The notes beneath the pieces were generated by a model that was given only the letters and a program-made list of their open reading frames with translations, did no database searches and was not told the DNA's origin. A DNA stretch of 34,228 nucleotides from Pseudomonadaceae bacterium (lineage in GTDB: Bacteria; Pseudomonadota; Gammaproteobacteria; Pseudomonadales; Pseudomonadaceae), in assembly GCA_019745275.1 (NCBI GenBank), contig JAIETJ010000073.1, positions 1 to 34,228 on the forward strand. The letters run 5' to 3'. The position numbers were made by a program, and so were the translations under genes. Positions 5,881 through 12,975 of this stretch are shown piece after piece. How positions within the stretch are numbered: position 1 is the stretch's first letter; each line of letters starts with the position of its first letter.

Positions 5881-5915
5881 GCGGCAAGAGTCGCAACTGT
5901 TGATCGGCAGCATGC

Positions 5916-5929
5916 AGGGACATAGCGTT
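5916..5929 (+). promoter_or_regulatory. Late element copy 2, AGGGACATAGCGTT
   Basis: Matches 13 of 14 positions. It lies 33 bases before the holin start and diverges from copy 1, with 35 bases between them. No sigma-70 -10/-35 pair shared with other copies is visible upstream. Confidence 0.7.
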
Positions 5930-5962
5930 TGGTCACTACGATTAGCCGCACGGAATGCCCTG

Positions 5963-6247
5963 ATGGCAGACACGACAATGCAAGTAAGCACACATTTAGC
6001 GGACAAGGCCATGAATGCGGCCAGCTACGGTGGTGCGGCAGTATCCGTTGCGTCTGGTCTGACGCTGACTGAGTGGGGCGTAATTGCCGGTATCGTCACG
6101 GCCATAGTTACGCTGATGGCAAACCTTTTCTACCAGTGGCGCAAGGATCGGCGCGAGCATGAGCTTTACAGGATAGAGCTTGAATTGCGCCGCTCAGATG
6201 CCCGCTATGCGATGACCAGTATTTGCGAAGCGAAGGTGAGCGACTAA
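5963..6247 (+). CDS. Pinholin-like phage holin
   Basis: 94 residues. A weakly hydrophobic Gly/Ala segment (SYGGAAVSVASGLTL) precedes a clear membrane helix (WGVIAGIVTAIVTLMANLFY) and a basic tail (QWRKDRREHELYR). This resembles phage 21 S, where the first segment leaves the membrane and the second forms small pores, and HP1-type holins. ATG codons at 5963 and 5978 (MADTTMQ) could give long and short forms, as in the dual-start phage 21 gene. The product would depolarise the inner membrane and free the SAR-type endolysin encoded next. The stop overlaps that gene's ATG (TAATG). Confidence 0.75.
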   Translation: MADTTMQVSTHLADKAMNAASYGGAAVSVASGLTLTEWGVIAGIVTAIVTLMANLFYQWRKDRREHELYRIELELRRSDARYAMTSICEAKVSD

Positions 6248-6765
6248 TGCGGCGCTCTTACCTGTCTGCTGCCGTTATGGCCTTGGTGCTGGCCGGTGCT
6301 TCGGCGCCAGTGATCATGGACCAGTACCTGCTTGAGAAAGAAAGCAGCGGCGTGACCCCGCTCAAGGCCTACCAGGACGGTGCCCGGGTGTGGACTGTCT
6401 GCGACGGCAAGACCGAGGGGGTGACCCGCTCCACGGTAATGACCAAAGCCGACTGCGATGCCTGGCGCAAGACCGAGATCGGCCAGCGCCTGCAGCACGT
6501 CCACTCGATCATAAAAGTGCCAATGACTGAGCCCGCCTGGGCTGGCGTCGGTAGCTGGTGCTTCAACGTCGGCAATGCTGGGTGCGCGAAGGCCACCACT
6601 GTGAAACTGATCAATCAGGGCCAGCAGGCCGCCGGCTGCAAAGCAATCCTGCGCTGGCGCTTCATTACCCGTGACGGCAAAAAGGTCGATTGCTCCACTG
6701 ATCAACCCTACTGCACCGGTTTGTGGGACCGGCGAAACGGTGAAGCGGAGCTGTGCACGTTATGA
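6247..6765 (+). CDS. Endolysin, GH24 lysozyme family with SAR-type N-terminus
   Basis: 172 residues. Residues 5-24 (YLSAAVMALVLAGASAPVIM) form a weakly hydrophobic Ala-rich segment with no obvious cleavage site, typical of signal-anchor-release endolysins. The body follows phage 21 R: LKAYQDGARVWTVCDG, then TKADCDAW, GVGSWCFNVGN, RWRFITRDGKK and LWDRRNGEAELC. D44 and T50 align with the catalytic Asp and Thr. The catalytic Glu is expected nine residues before Asp, but the nearest candidate is E32, twelve before, so there is a three-residue insertion in the active-site loop. It cleaves peptidoglycan after release into the periplasm. Its stop overlaps the Rz start (ATGA). Confidence 0.85.
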   Translation: MRRSYLSAAVMALVLAGASAPVIMDQYLLEKESSGVTPLKAYQDGARVWTVCDGKTEGVTRSTVMTKADCDAWRKTEIGQRLQHVHSIIKVPMTEPAWAGVGSWCFNVGNAGCAKATTVKLINQGQQAAGCKAILRWRFITRDGKKVDCSTDQPYCTGLWDRRNGEAELCTL

Positions 6766-7115
6766 CAATCGACCCCGTGCGCTGGATCGCCCTGCTGCTG
6801 GTTGCTGCGCTATGCACGGCGACCGGCTGGCAGATCCGCGACTGGAAGGCCGGCAGCGATGAGGCCGCCCGACTGGAGCGCAAAGCTGAGTCCGAGACCC
6901 TGGCCAGAGAGCTGATTGCAGGCGTGGCCAAGCGAACGCTTACCGCCATCGACGGCATCAAGGTGGTCAACACCACCATCTATCAGAAGACTCGCCATGA
7001 AATCACGCGCGACCCTGTTTACGTTGATTGCCGCATCCCTGCTGACGGCATGCAGCTCATTAACGCAGCACGATCCGGTATTGATCGACCAGTCCCTGCT
7101 ACGCCAGTGCCCTGA
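6762..7115 (+). CDS. Rz: Inner-membrane spanin (Rz-like)
   Basis: 117 residues starting at ATG 6762 in a four-base overlap with the endolysin stop. One N-terminal membrane helix (WIALLLVAALCTATGW) is followed by a charged helical region (RDWKAGSDEAARLERKAESE) suited to a periplasmic coiled coil. It ends with VDCRIPADGMQLINAAR and a proline-rich tail, as in Rz-like proteins. With the lipoprotein encoded inside it in another frame, it would form the complex that fuses inner and outer membranes in the last lysis step. The assignment rests on architecture and position. Confidence 0.82.
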   Translation: MTIDPVRWIALLLVAALCTATGWQIRDWKAGSDEAARLERKAESETLARELIAGVAKRTLTAIDGIKVVNTTIYQKTRHEITRDPVYVDCRIPADGMQLINAARSGIDRPVPATPVP

Positions 7116-7254
7116 TCTGCCGCAAGTGCAAGCAGCCGATGACGGTACCGCCGCCATGGGTGAGTTGGTTCTGGCTGATGTGGCCAGTTCCGGGCAGTAC
7201 CTAGAGTGCCAGCAGCTCCATCAAGGCCTGATTGAAGCAATCAACCGCAAGTAA
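6997..7254 (+). CDS. Rz1: Outer-membrane spanin lipoprotein (Rz1-like)
   Basis: 85 residues. The ATG at 6997 lies inside the Rz-like gene in a different frame and the two overlap by 119 bases, the classic overlapping spanin arrangement. The product starts MKSRATLFTLIAASLLTACS; LLTAC is a good lipobox, so the mature protein would begin at Cys19 and be anchored in the outer membrane. It is longer than lambda Rz1 and not especially proline-rich. It contains C33 and C69 (LRQCPDLP and YLECQQ), which could form disulfides. Longer in-frame starts (6916) are rejected because the signal peptide must be N-terminal. Confidence 0.85.
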   Translation: MKSRATLFTLIAASLLTACSSLTQHDPVLIDQSLLRQCPDLPQVQAADDGTAAMGELVLADVASSGQYLECQQLHQGLIEAINRK

Positions 7255-7271
7255 CTGACAAGGGGCCAACC

Positions 7272-7562
7272 ATGTCGACACCAGCACAAAAGCCGCCCAC
7301 GCAGCGCATGGTCGTGGCCGGCATCAATGACGGCCGCATGATGGGTGAGGGCAGCAGCCCCGACACCGCAGGCGAACTAACCACTGCCCAGCGCGACATT
7401 AACCGCGCCTGTGTGCGCTTGACCGGGATTACCGGCAGCGTTAGGCGCGCTAAAGGCAGTGGCACGGTCACAATCAACAGTGATGTGACGCTTGCGCAGC
7501 TCCAGGCTATCTGCACGCTGATGGAACTGACCGGGTTGGAGATAAGTCATGGACAGCTTTAG
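7272..7562 (+). CDS. Hypothetical protein, 96 aa
   Basis: ATG 7272 follows an AAGGGG ribosome-binding site. The N-terminal half (STPAQKPPTQRMVVAGINDG) looks unstructured. The rest has a helix (TTAQRDINRACVRLTGITG), a strand pair (GTVTINSDVT) and a final helix (LAQLQAICTLMELTG). No family is recognised. It lies between the spanins and the small terminase and overlaps the next gene by 14 bases. Confidence 0.6.
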   Translation: MSTPAQKPPTQRMVVAGINDGRMMGEGSSPDTAGELTTAQRDINRACVRLTGITGSVRRAKGSGTVTINSDVTLAQLQAICTLMELTGLEISHGQL

Positions 7563-7944
7563 TGCGTGGGATGCGAGCCTTATAGCGCTGATGGCGTTAG
7601 TCGCTATCGCGTCGTTTATGTCGATCCTGAGTGGCCAACGACAACTGAAACGTGACTTGCGATGGCTGCGCGAACAAGAGCCAAGGGTTGTCCAGCGTGA
7701 TTTCGAGGCCGAGGCTGGCGACGAAGGTCAAAGATGGCCGCAGATTGATATTGGCACGGATGACGGCGAGGGCTTTGACATAAACCTACAGCTATACGGG
7801 CAGCTTCGGACTACGGCAAGAGCGGATATAGTGGCCGCGATCAATCAATGGGTGGCGGCGACAAGGCACGTTGAAAGCAGCCATATGCTCTATCAGTTCA
7901 CCGCCAGCAATGGCTTGCGGATTGAATGTCGGGTTAAGCGATGA
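7549..7944 (+). CDS. Hypothetical single-pass membrane protein, 131 aa
   Basis: The start at ATG 7549 has TTGGAGA upstream and overlaps the previous gene. Residues 8-29 (DASLIALMALVAIASFMSIL) form one membrane helix, followed by a basic stretch (RQLKRDLRWLREQ) and a soluble domain of about 90 residues with FDINLQLYGQLRTTARADIV and FTASNGLRIECRVKR. The topology suggests an inner-membrane anchor with a cytoplasmic domain. It ends in an ATGA overlap with the small terminase gene. The function is unknown. Its place after the lysis genes would allow a lysis-timing or exclusion role, but no motif supports either. Confidence 0.6.
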   Translation: MDSFSAWDASLIALMALVAIASFMSILSGQRQLKRDLRWLREQEPRVVQRDFEAEAGDEGQRWPQIDIGTDDGEGFDINLQLYGQLRTTARADIVAAINQWVAATRHVESSHMLYQFTASNGLRIECRVKR

Positions 7945-8513
7945 CTGTTCCTACCGACTGGGACGCCATCGAATCTCTCTACCGTGCTGGGCAGGTATCT
8001 AACCGGGTACTGGCCGAGAAGTACGGCGTCAGCGAGGGGGCGATCCGCAAAAAGGCAAAAGCTCAGGGGTGGGTAAAAGACCTGTCGGATCAGGTGCGCC
8101 AAGCGGTACGCAGTGAGCTGGTACGCACCGAGGTACGCACCTCTCACGCAGGGGATCGGGAAATCATCGAAGTGGCCGCCGCTACTGGCGCTCAGGTGGT
8201 ACGCACCCACCGCAAAGACATACGCAGCGCGGCCGATTTAGTGGGTCTGATGCTGCAGCAGCTCACCGAGGCGGTAATTGATCGGGAGTCCATCGAGAAC
8301 ACGATCGAAGCTGAAACGGCTGACGATGAGACTGGCCATCGCCGGGCCAAGATGATGCGCGCGGTTAGCTTGGGCGGTCATGCTGCAATCATGCGCGACC
8401 TGTCCACTGCAGCTAAGAACCTGGTGAGTCTTGAGCGTCAGGCATACAACCTGGACGAAACCAGCGCCGAGGAAAGTTACGAGGATCGGCTGGCGCGGCT
8501 GATGGGTGGCTAA
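7941..8513 (+). CDS. Terminase small subunit
   Basis: 190 residues. The N-terminus WDAIESLYRAGQVSNRVLAE, KYGVSEGAIRKKAKAQGW is the helix-turn-helix start seen in many phage small terminases. A long helical oligomerisation region follows (RSAADLVGLMLQQLTEAVID, RRAKMMRAVSLGGHAAIMRD), with a C-terminal tail (SYEDRLARLMGG) of the kind that contacts the large subunit. It recognises phage DNA to start packaging. ATG 7941 overlaps the preceding stop (ATGA). The large subunit is separated from it by a secreted-protein gene and a small gene, an unusual interruption. Confidence 0.78.
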   Translation: MTVPTDWDAIESLYRAGQVSNRVLAEKYGVSEGAIRKKAKAQGWVKDLSDQVRQAVRSELVRTEVRTSHAGDREIIEVAAATGAQVVRTHRKDIRSAADLVGLMLQQLTEAVIDRESIENTIEAETADDETGHRRAKMMRAVSLGGHAAIMRDLSTAAKNLVSLERQAYNLDETSAEESYEDRLARLMGG

Positions 8514-8532
8514 AGGCTTGCGTCGGCAGCTA

Positions 8533-8546
8533 AGGGACATAGTGTC
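8533..8546 (+). promoter_or_regulatory. Late element copy 3, AGGGACATAGTGTC
   Basis: Thirteen of 14 positions match. It lies just after the small-terminase stop and 39 bases before the secreted moron gene. With the terminator at 8941 it brackets that gene as a separate unit. Confidence 0.7.
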
Positions 8547-8585
8547 TGGCGTTGCGACAACAACAACCAATCTAAGGGGATGCAG

Positions 8586-8924
8586 ATGATGGGTATGAAA
8601 CGTTATTTGGCCTGTATGGCCATTGGCTTGCTGGCAGTGTGCAGCGTGGCAACCGCCGATGAGTATGTGCCGCTTGCTTTGCCGTTGACCTCGGCGCACG
8701 CCCAGGCTGTAGATCAGGCGCATGCCGGCTATGCCTTGGTGTCTGCTGTGACGGCAGCGGTAAGTGCGCAGCCAGGTGAGTCTGAAGGCACGGTGGCGGC
8801 GAATACTTGGCGAATGCGCAGCGATATGCGTGTTGCGGGTGCTGGCATGGTACTGAAGTCGGTCGATGCCTCGGGCGTAGGTGCGCCGAATTACACGGCA
8901 GGCAGTCGACAGCTGCCTTCCTAA
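8586..8924 (+). CDS. Secreted moron-like protein between the terminase genes
   Basis: 112 residues. Candidate starts at 8580, 8586, 8589 and 8595 are all in frame. 8586 is chosen because AAGGGG is six to seven bases away, whereas 8580 directly abuts it. The product has a Sec signal peptide (KRYLACMAIGLLAVCSVATA followed by DE) with a likely cut after VATA. The mature part is about 85 residues, rich in Ala, Val and Ser, with no known domain. It is flanked by a late element upstream and a strong terminator downstream, and interrupts the normal terS-terL pairing. That is the structure of a moron, so the protein probably alters the host envelope or periplasm. This function is inference. Confidence 0.65.
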   Translation: MMGMKRYLACMAIGLLAVCSVATADEYVPLALPLTSAHAQAVDQAHAGYALVSAVTAAVSAQPGESEGTVAANTWRMRSDMRVAGAGMVLKSVDASGVGAPNYTAGSRQLPS

Positions 8925-8940
8925 CGCCTGAACGCTAAGA

Positions 8941-8967
8941 AAAACCCGCCATTGTGCGGGTTTTTTT
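8941..8967 (+). terminator. Rho-independent terminator after the moron
   Basis: AAAACCCGC (8941-8949) pairs with GCGGGTTTT (8956-8964) around a six-base loop, and seven T residues run from 8961 to 8967. It is the clearest rightward terminator in the window. Late transcription must read through it or restart beyond it; late-element copy 4 begins 25 bases downstream. Confidence 0.9.
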
Positions 8968-8991
8968 GTGCCTGATTGCCGGCGCCCATGC

Positions 8992-9005
8992 AGGGACATA
9001 GCGTC
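8992..9005 (+). promoter_or_regulatory. Late element copy 4, AGGGACATAGCGTC (exact)
   Basis: Exact copy flanked by GC and ACC as in several others. It is located between the terminator and the small gene ahead of the large terminase, where a restart of transcription, or an anti-termination signal, would be needed. Confidence 0.75.
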
Positions 9006-9034
9006 ACCCCGTCATCATTAGCGGGGCATCGGCA

Positions 9035-9289
9035 TTGATTAAGTGGAGCGCAGAGCGCCAAGGTCATCATATCTGCATGCAGGCCGAGTTGTGGGTTGAC
9101 GGCTGCAGGGTGGTCGGCATCCAGCGGCTATTTACAGAGCCGCAACTGGCTGCCGAGATTGAAGCTGTCGGCAAAGGGATGATGGCCACGCAGCGGCGAC
9201 TGGCCGGCGAAGAAGATTGGCCGCTGCCAGTCGCCCAGGCCGGCGCAATGATCCCGCCGCCCGGTGAGGGCTGCGAAGCGTGTCAGTAG
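9035..9289 (+). CDS. Hypothetical protein upstream of the large terminase, 84 aa
   Basis: The best start is TTG at 9035, with GCGGGG about ten bases upstream; the first in-frame ATG (9077) lacks a clear ribosome-binding site. The product begins IKWSAERQGHHICMQAELWV, followed by a helical segment (EPQLAAEIEAVGKGMMATQR) and a tail ending GCEACQ. No family is recognised. It overlaps the large terminase by ten bases, so the two are probably translated together. The uncertain start lowers confidence. Confidence 0.55.
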   Translation: MIKWSAERQGHHICMQAELWVDGCRVVGIQRLFTEPQLAAEIEAVGKGMMATQRRLAGEEDWPLPVAQAGAMIPPPGEGCEACQ

Positions 9290-10821
9290 CAGACCAGCAG
9301 CTTGCGCGTCTGCTCACGGACGATGAGTTTTATTGCGCCCGCAACCTGAAGATCCGCACCAAGGAGGGCAAGATCATGCCCTTTGTGTGGAACGACGCGC
9401 AGCGCTTACTGCATGAGAAGCTGGAGGAGCAGCTATCACTGCGCGGGTGGATACGCGCCATCGTCCTCAAGGGTCGGCAGCAGGGCGCGAGCACCTACGT
9501 TTCAGCACGCTTTTACAAGCGCACAAGCATGGGCTTCGGTAAGCGAACCATGATCTTGACGCACCTGGACGCGGCCACGACAACGCTGTTCGGCATGGTC
9601 AAGACGTACTACGAGCTGAGCTCTGACGTTTTGCGGCCGTCGATTAAGGCTAACTCCGGCACCGAGCTGTCTTTCAGCAAGCTGCGCAGCGGCTACAAGG
9701 TGGCCACGGCCGGCTCCAAGAACGCAGGCCGCTCCGACACTGTGCAGTACATGCACGGCTCCGAGGTCGCTTTCTGGCCGAACGCCGAGCAGATCATGGC
9801 GGGCCTCGGGCAGACCGTGCCGATGATCGAAGGCAGTGAAATGATATTGGAGTCAACCGCGAACGGGCTTAACAACCTGTTTCGCCGGCTGTGGGTGTTG
9901 GCCACGGCCGGTAAGGGCGACTTCATGCCGATCTTTATCCCGTGGCTTGTGCAGCGCGAGTACCAGCGTGTGGTCCCGCCAGGCTTTGAGCTGAGCGCTG
10001 AAGATGCTGAGTACATGGAAGCCTACGACGCCACGCTGGAGCAGATGGCGTGGCGCCGAGCGAAGATCGACACCGAGTTTGCCGGCGACGAGGGCTGGTT
10101 CGACCAGGAATATCCCGCGACCCCCGACCTAGCCTTTCAAAAGGTCGGCCACAAGCCACTGATCAGCACGCAAAAAGTATCACTGGCGCGCAAACGCAAG
10201 ATTGAACACCTGGAGCGCATCGGCGCGCACGTTGTCGGCCTCGACCCGGCGCGCGGTGGCGACGTTTCGACCTTCATCCACCGGCAAGGTCGTGTTGCCT
10301 GGGGCATTAAGCGCCTCGATGTGGACGACACCATGCTCGTAGCCGGCACTGCCGCCCGCATGCTGCAAGACGATCCGACCATTCGCATGATGTTTATCGA
10401 CATTGGCGGGCTCGGCGCGGGCGTTTATGACCGGCTGTGCGAGCTGGGTTATAGCCGCCGCGTTACTGCCGTCAACTTTGGATCTGCAGCTACCGATCAG
10501 CGCCGCTATTTCAATAAGCGCGCAGAAATGTGGGGCGAAATGAAGGATTGGGTGCATGACGAATGCACACCATGCCTGCCCGACGACGACTTGCTGCACG
10601 GCGACTTAACGTCAGTCAGCGGCACGCTCTACAGCAGCAACGGCCAGCTCAAGCTGGAGCCGAAAGAGAAGGTCAAGAAAGAACTTGGTCGCTCACCCGA
10701 CGATGGCGATGCGCTGGCGTTGACCTTCGCCGAGCCGGTGGCTGCAGACGACACCTTTACCGAAGAGTGGCGCAAGAAGCTCTTGCGTAAACGATCACGC
10801 AAGACAGCGATGGGATCATAA
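9280..10821 (+). CDS. Terminase large subunit
   Basis: 513 residues from GTG 9280. The ATPase half shows a Walker A-like KGRQQGAST (residues 64-72), a Walker B-type YMHGSEVAFW (157-166) and the coupling motif ILESTANG (189-196). The nuclease half has an RNase H-like set of acidic residues: D322 in VVGLDPARGG, D374 in FIDIGGLG and D477 in DDGDALALTF. It pumps DNA into the prohead through the portal and cuts the concatemer. The length is normal for headful-packaging phages. A basic C-terminal tail (KKLLRKRSRK) may contact the portal. The gene is followed three bases later by the portal gene. Confidence 0.93.
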   Translation: MSVADQQLARLLTDDEFYCARNLKIRTKEGKIMPFVWNDAQRLLHEKLEEQLSLRGWIRAIVLKGRQQGASTYVSARFYKRTSMGFGKRTMILTHLDAATTTLFGMVKTYYELSSDVLRPSIKANSGTELSFSKLRSGYKVATAGSKNAGRSDTVQYMHGSEVAFWPNAEQIMAGLGQTVPMIEGSEMILESTANGLNNLFRRLWVLATAGKGDFMPIFIPWLVQREYQRVVPPGFELSAEDAEYMEAYDATLEQMAWRRAKIDTEFAGDEGWFDQEYPATPDLAFQKVGHKPLISTQKVSLARKRKIEHLERIGAHVVGLDPARGGDVSTFIHRQGRVAWGIKRLDVDDTMLVAGTAARMLQDDPTIRMMFIDIGGLGAGVYDRLCELGYSRRVTAVNFGSAATDQRRYFNKRAEMWGEMKDWVHDECTPCLPDDDLLHGDLTSVSGTLYSSNGQLKLEPKEKVKKELGRSPDDGDALALTFAEPVAADDTFTEEWRKKLLRKRSRKTAMGS

Positions 10822-10823
10822 GC

Positions 10824-12920
10824 ATGGATCAGTCAGCAAAGGCGAACTGGGCGCGGTACGAGTACGGCAAACGCCGTGGCCACTTGGCTTACACCGAGTC
10901 GGCGCACATCAACGAAGGCATGTACCTGGGCGGCGGTCGCCAGTGGACCGATGAAGATCGGGAGGTGCTGGCCGAGGCTGGCCGCCCGGCGCTGGAGTTC
11001 AACCAGATTCGCCCGAAGATCAACACGGCGCTTGGCTACCAGATCGCTAACCGCATGGACATTAGTTTTAAGCCGAGCAAGGGCGGCGCCGTACAGGAGA
11101 TTGCCAGCACGCTGTCCAAGGTGGTGATGCAAATTGCGGCCAACAACGACCTGCATTGGCTGGAGTCGCAAGTGTTTGCCGATGGCCTGATCCAGCAGCG
11201 CGGTTTCTATGAGGTGTACATCAGCTACGCCGATACGCTCATGGGCGAGGTCAAGATCACCACGCTTGACCCGATGGACGTGATACCCGACCCCGACGCC
11301 AAGAGCTACAACCCGGACGACTGGGGCGACGTAATTATTACTAAATGGCTCACGCTGGATGAAATCGAGGCCATGTACGGCACCAAGGCTCGGTCAAAGG
11401 TGGAGGGCGATAAGCGTCACGGCACCGAAGACTTTGGCTATGCCGACAGCGAAACCGAGCGCGCCAAGTTTGGCGACCATCAAAACGGCGGGCAGGATGA
11501 AGTCGGCGGCAGTGAAACGCAGGCGGACGGCTCGGTGCGCGTGCGGGTGATCGACCGCCAGTATTGGCAGATGACCCAGGCCGATGTGCTGATTAGCCAG
11601 ACCGGCGACATTCGCATCATCGAAGGCATGCCGCAGGCGCGCATCGACGCCATGCTGGCCGAGGGCGCTATCCAGCAGAAGCGCCGGATGCGCCGCGTTA
11701 AGTGGGTGATTAGTACCGAGTGCGTGGAGTTGTTCAATGACTGGTCGCCGTTCCAGCACTTCACGCCCGTGCCGTTCTTCCCCTGCTTTCGCCGTGGGCA
11801 AACACGCGGGCTGGTGGATGACGCTATTGGCGCTCAGCAGTTGGTCAACAAAGGGCTGAGCCAGTTCATCCACATCATCAACACCACGGCCAACTCGGGC
11901 TGGATTAGCTGGGCAAACTCCATCGAGAACATGGACGAGGAAGAACTGGAGGAGCGCGGCGCCGAAACCGGGCTGAATATCGTGTTAAGCGAGAAAACCC
12001 CAGTCGATAAGGTGCCGCAGAAAATCCAGGCGAACCCAGTTCCGCAGGGCTTGGACCGGATTATTGAGAAGGGCCAGCAGTTACTAGAGCAGGCCACCGG
12101 AATCAACGAATCAATGCAGGGTGGCGACGGCCGCGAAGTCTCTGGCATCGCCATCCAGGCCAAGCAGCACGCCGCGCAGCAGCAGTTGGCCGTGCCGCTG
12201 GATAACCTGGCGCGCACCCGCTCAATGCTCGCCAAACGCATACTTGAATTGGTGCAAATGTACTACGACCAGCCGCGCATCATTCGCATCAGCAAGACCG
12301 ACGAGCGCGGCCGCGAGGAAACTGAGGAGCTTGGCCTTAACCAGCCAGATCCGGACGATGATGGCAGCGTGCTGAACGACTTAACGCTGGGCGAGTATGA
12401 CGTGGTGATTGCCGAGGTTCCGCTACAGGTCACGTTTGAGAATGGCCAGTTCTTGCAGATCATGGAAATGATTGGCGCGGGCGCCCCGATCCCGTGGGCG
12501 TTCGTGCTGCGCTACTCAAACCTGGCGCAGAAGCAGGAGATCATTGATGCGATCGAACAGCAGAGTAACCAGGCGCCGCCGACTGACGCGCTGACCGAGG
12601 CCAAGGTAGCGCTGACGCAGGCGCAGACGACCAAAACCAATAACGAGGCTGTGGCCAAGGCAGTGGAGTCGCTGTACAGCGCCATGCAGGCCGCCGGCGT
12701 GATCGCCGCAACCCCGGCTACCGCGCCGCTGGCTGACACGCTGCTCAAATCTGCCGGCTTCCAGGATCAAGACGCCGCGCCGATCGTGCCGGAGGCGCAA
12801 GCCGTGCCAGGTATCACCGCGCCAGCAGCCATGCCAGCCAATACCAACCCGCTGACGCCGGCAAATCCCGGCGTAGGCCTTAACGCAGGCATTGAAACGC
12901 CAAGCATCGAGGCTCTTTAA
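10824..12920 (+). CDS. Portal protein, P22-like
   Basis: 698 residues, close to the 725 of P22 gp1. Family-like segments include the N-terminal ANWARYEYGKRRGHLAYTES, PALEFNQIRPKINTALGYQI, MDVIPDPDAKSYNPDDWGDV, the central QQLVNKGLSQFIHIINTTAN and the late helix TGINESMQGGDGREVSGIAI. A long helical barrel-like region with many Gln (SNQAPPTDALTEAKVALTQA) and an Ala/Pro tail close the protein. Twelve copies would form the DNA channel at the capsid vertex, bind the terminase during packaging and the adaptor afterwards. Fold-level assignment is good; the P22-type subclass is judged from motif order and size. Confidence 0.88.
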   Translation: MDQSAKANWARYEYGKRRGHLAYTESAHINEGMYLGGGRQWTDEDREVLAEAGRPALEFNQIRPKINTALGYQIANRMDISFKPSKGGAVQEIASTLSKVVMQIAANNDLHWLESQVFADGLIQQRGFYEVYISYADTLMGEVKITTLDPMDVIPDPDAKSYNPDDWGDVIITKWLTLDEIEAMYGTKARSKVEGDKRHGTEDFGYADSETERAKFGDHQNGGQDEVGGSETQADGSVRVRVIDRQYWQMTQADVLISQTGDIRIIEGMPQARIDAMLAEGAIQQKRRMRRVKWVISTECVELFNDWSPFQHFTPVPFFPCFRRGQTRGLVDDAIGAQQLVNKGLSQFIHIINTTANSGWISWANSIENMDEEELEERGAETGLNIVLSEKTPVDKVPQKIQANPVPQGLDRIIEKGQQLLEQATGINESMQGGDGREVSGIAIQAKQHAAQQQLAVPLDNLARTRSMLAKRILELVQMYYDQPRIIRISKTDERGREETEELGLNQPDPDDDGSVLNDLTLGEYDVVIAEVPLQVTFENGQFLQIMEMIGAGAPIPWAFVLRYSNLAQKQEIIDAIEQQSNQAPPTDALTEAKVALTQAQTTKTNNEAVAKAVESLYSAMQAAGVIAATPATAPLADTLLKSAGFQDQDAAPIVPEAQAVPGITAPAAMPANTNPLTPANPGVGLNAGIETPSIEAL

Positions 12921-12931
12921 CTGTCGTGCAC

Positions 12932-12945
12932 AGGGACATAGCGTC
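12932..12945 (+). promoter_or_regulatory. Late element copy 5, AGGGACATAGCGTC (exact)
   Basis: Exact copy followed by ACCCA, 30 bases ahead of the scaffold start and 12 bases after the portal stop. Confidence 0.75.
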
Positions 12946-12975
12946 ACCCACTTAAACCAAACAGCAGGGGCAGGC

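Noticed and set aside
5900..5929. Reading the late element as a T7-like or classical sigma-70 promoter
   Set aside because: Bases upstream of the block are not conserved between copies and no shared -10/-35 pair is present. No phage-type single-subunit polymerase gene is seen in the window.
12892..12975. Longer N-terminus for the scaffold gene
   Set aside because: It would overlap the portal stop and translate the late element, while ATG 12976 has a good AGGGGCAGG site.
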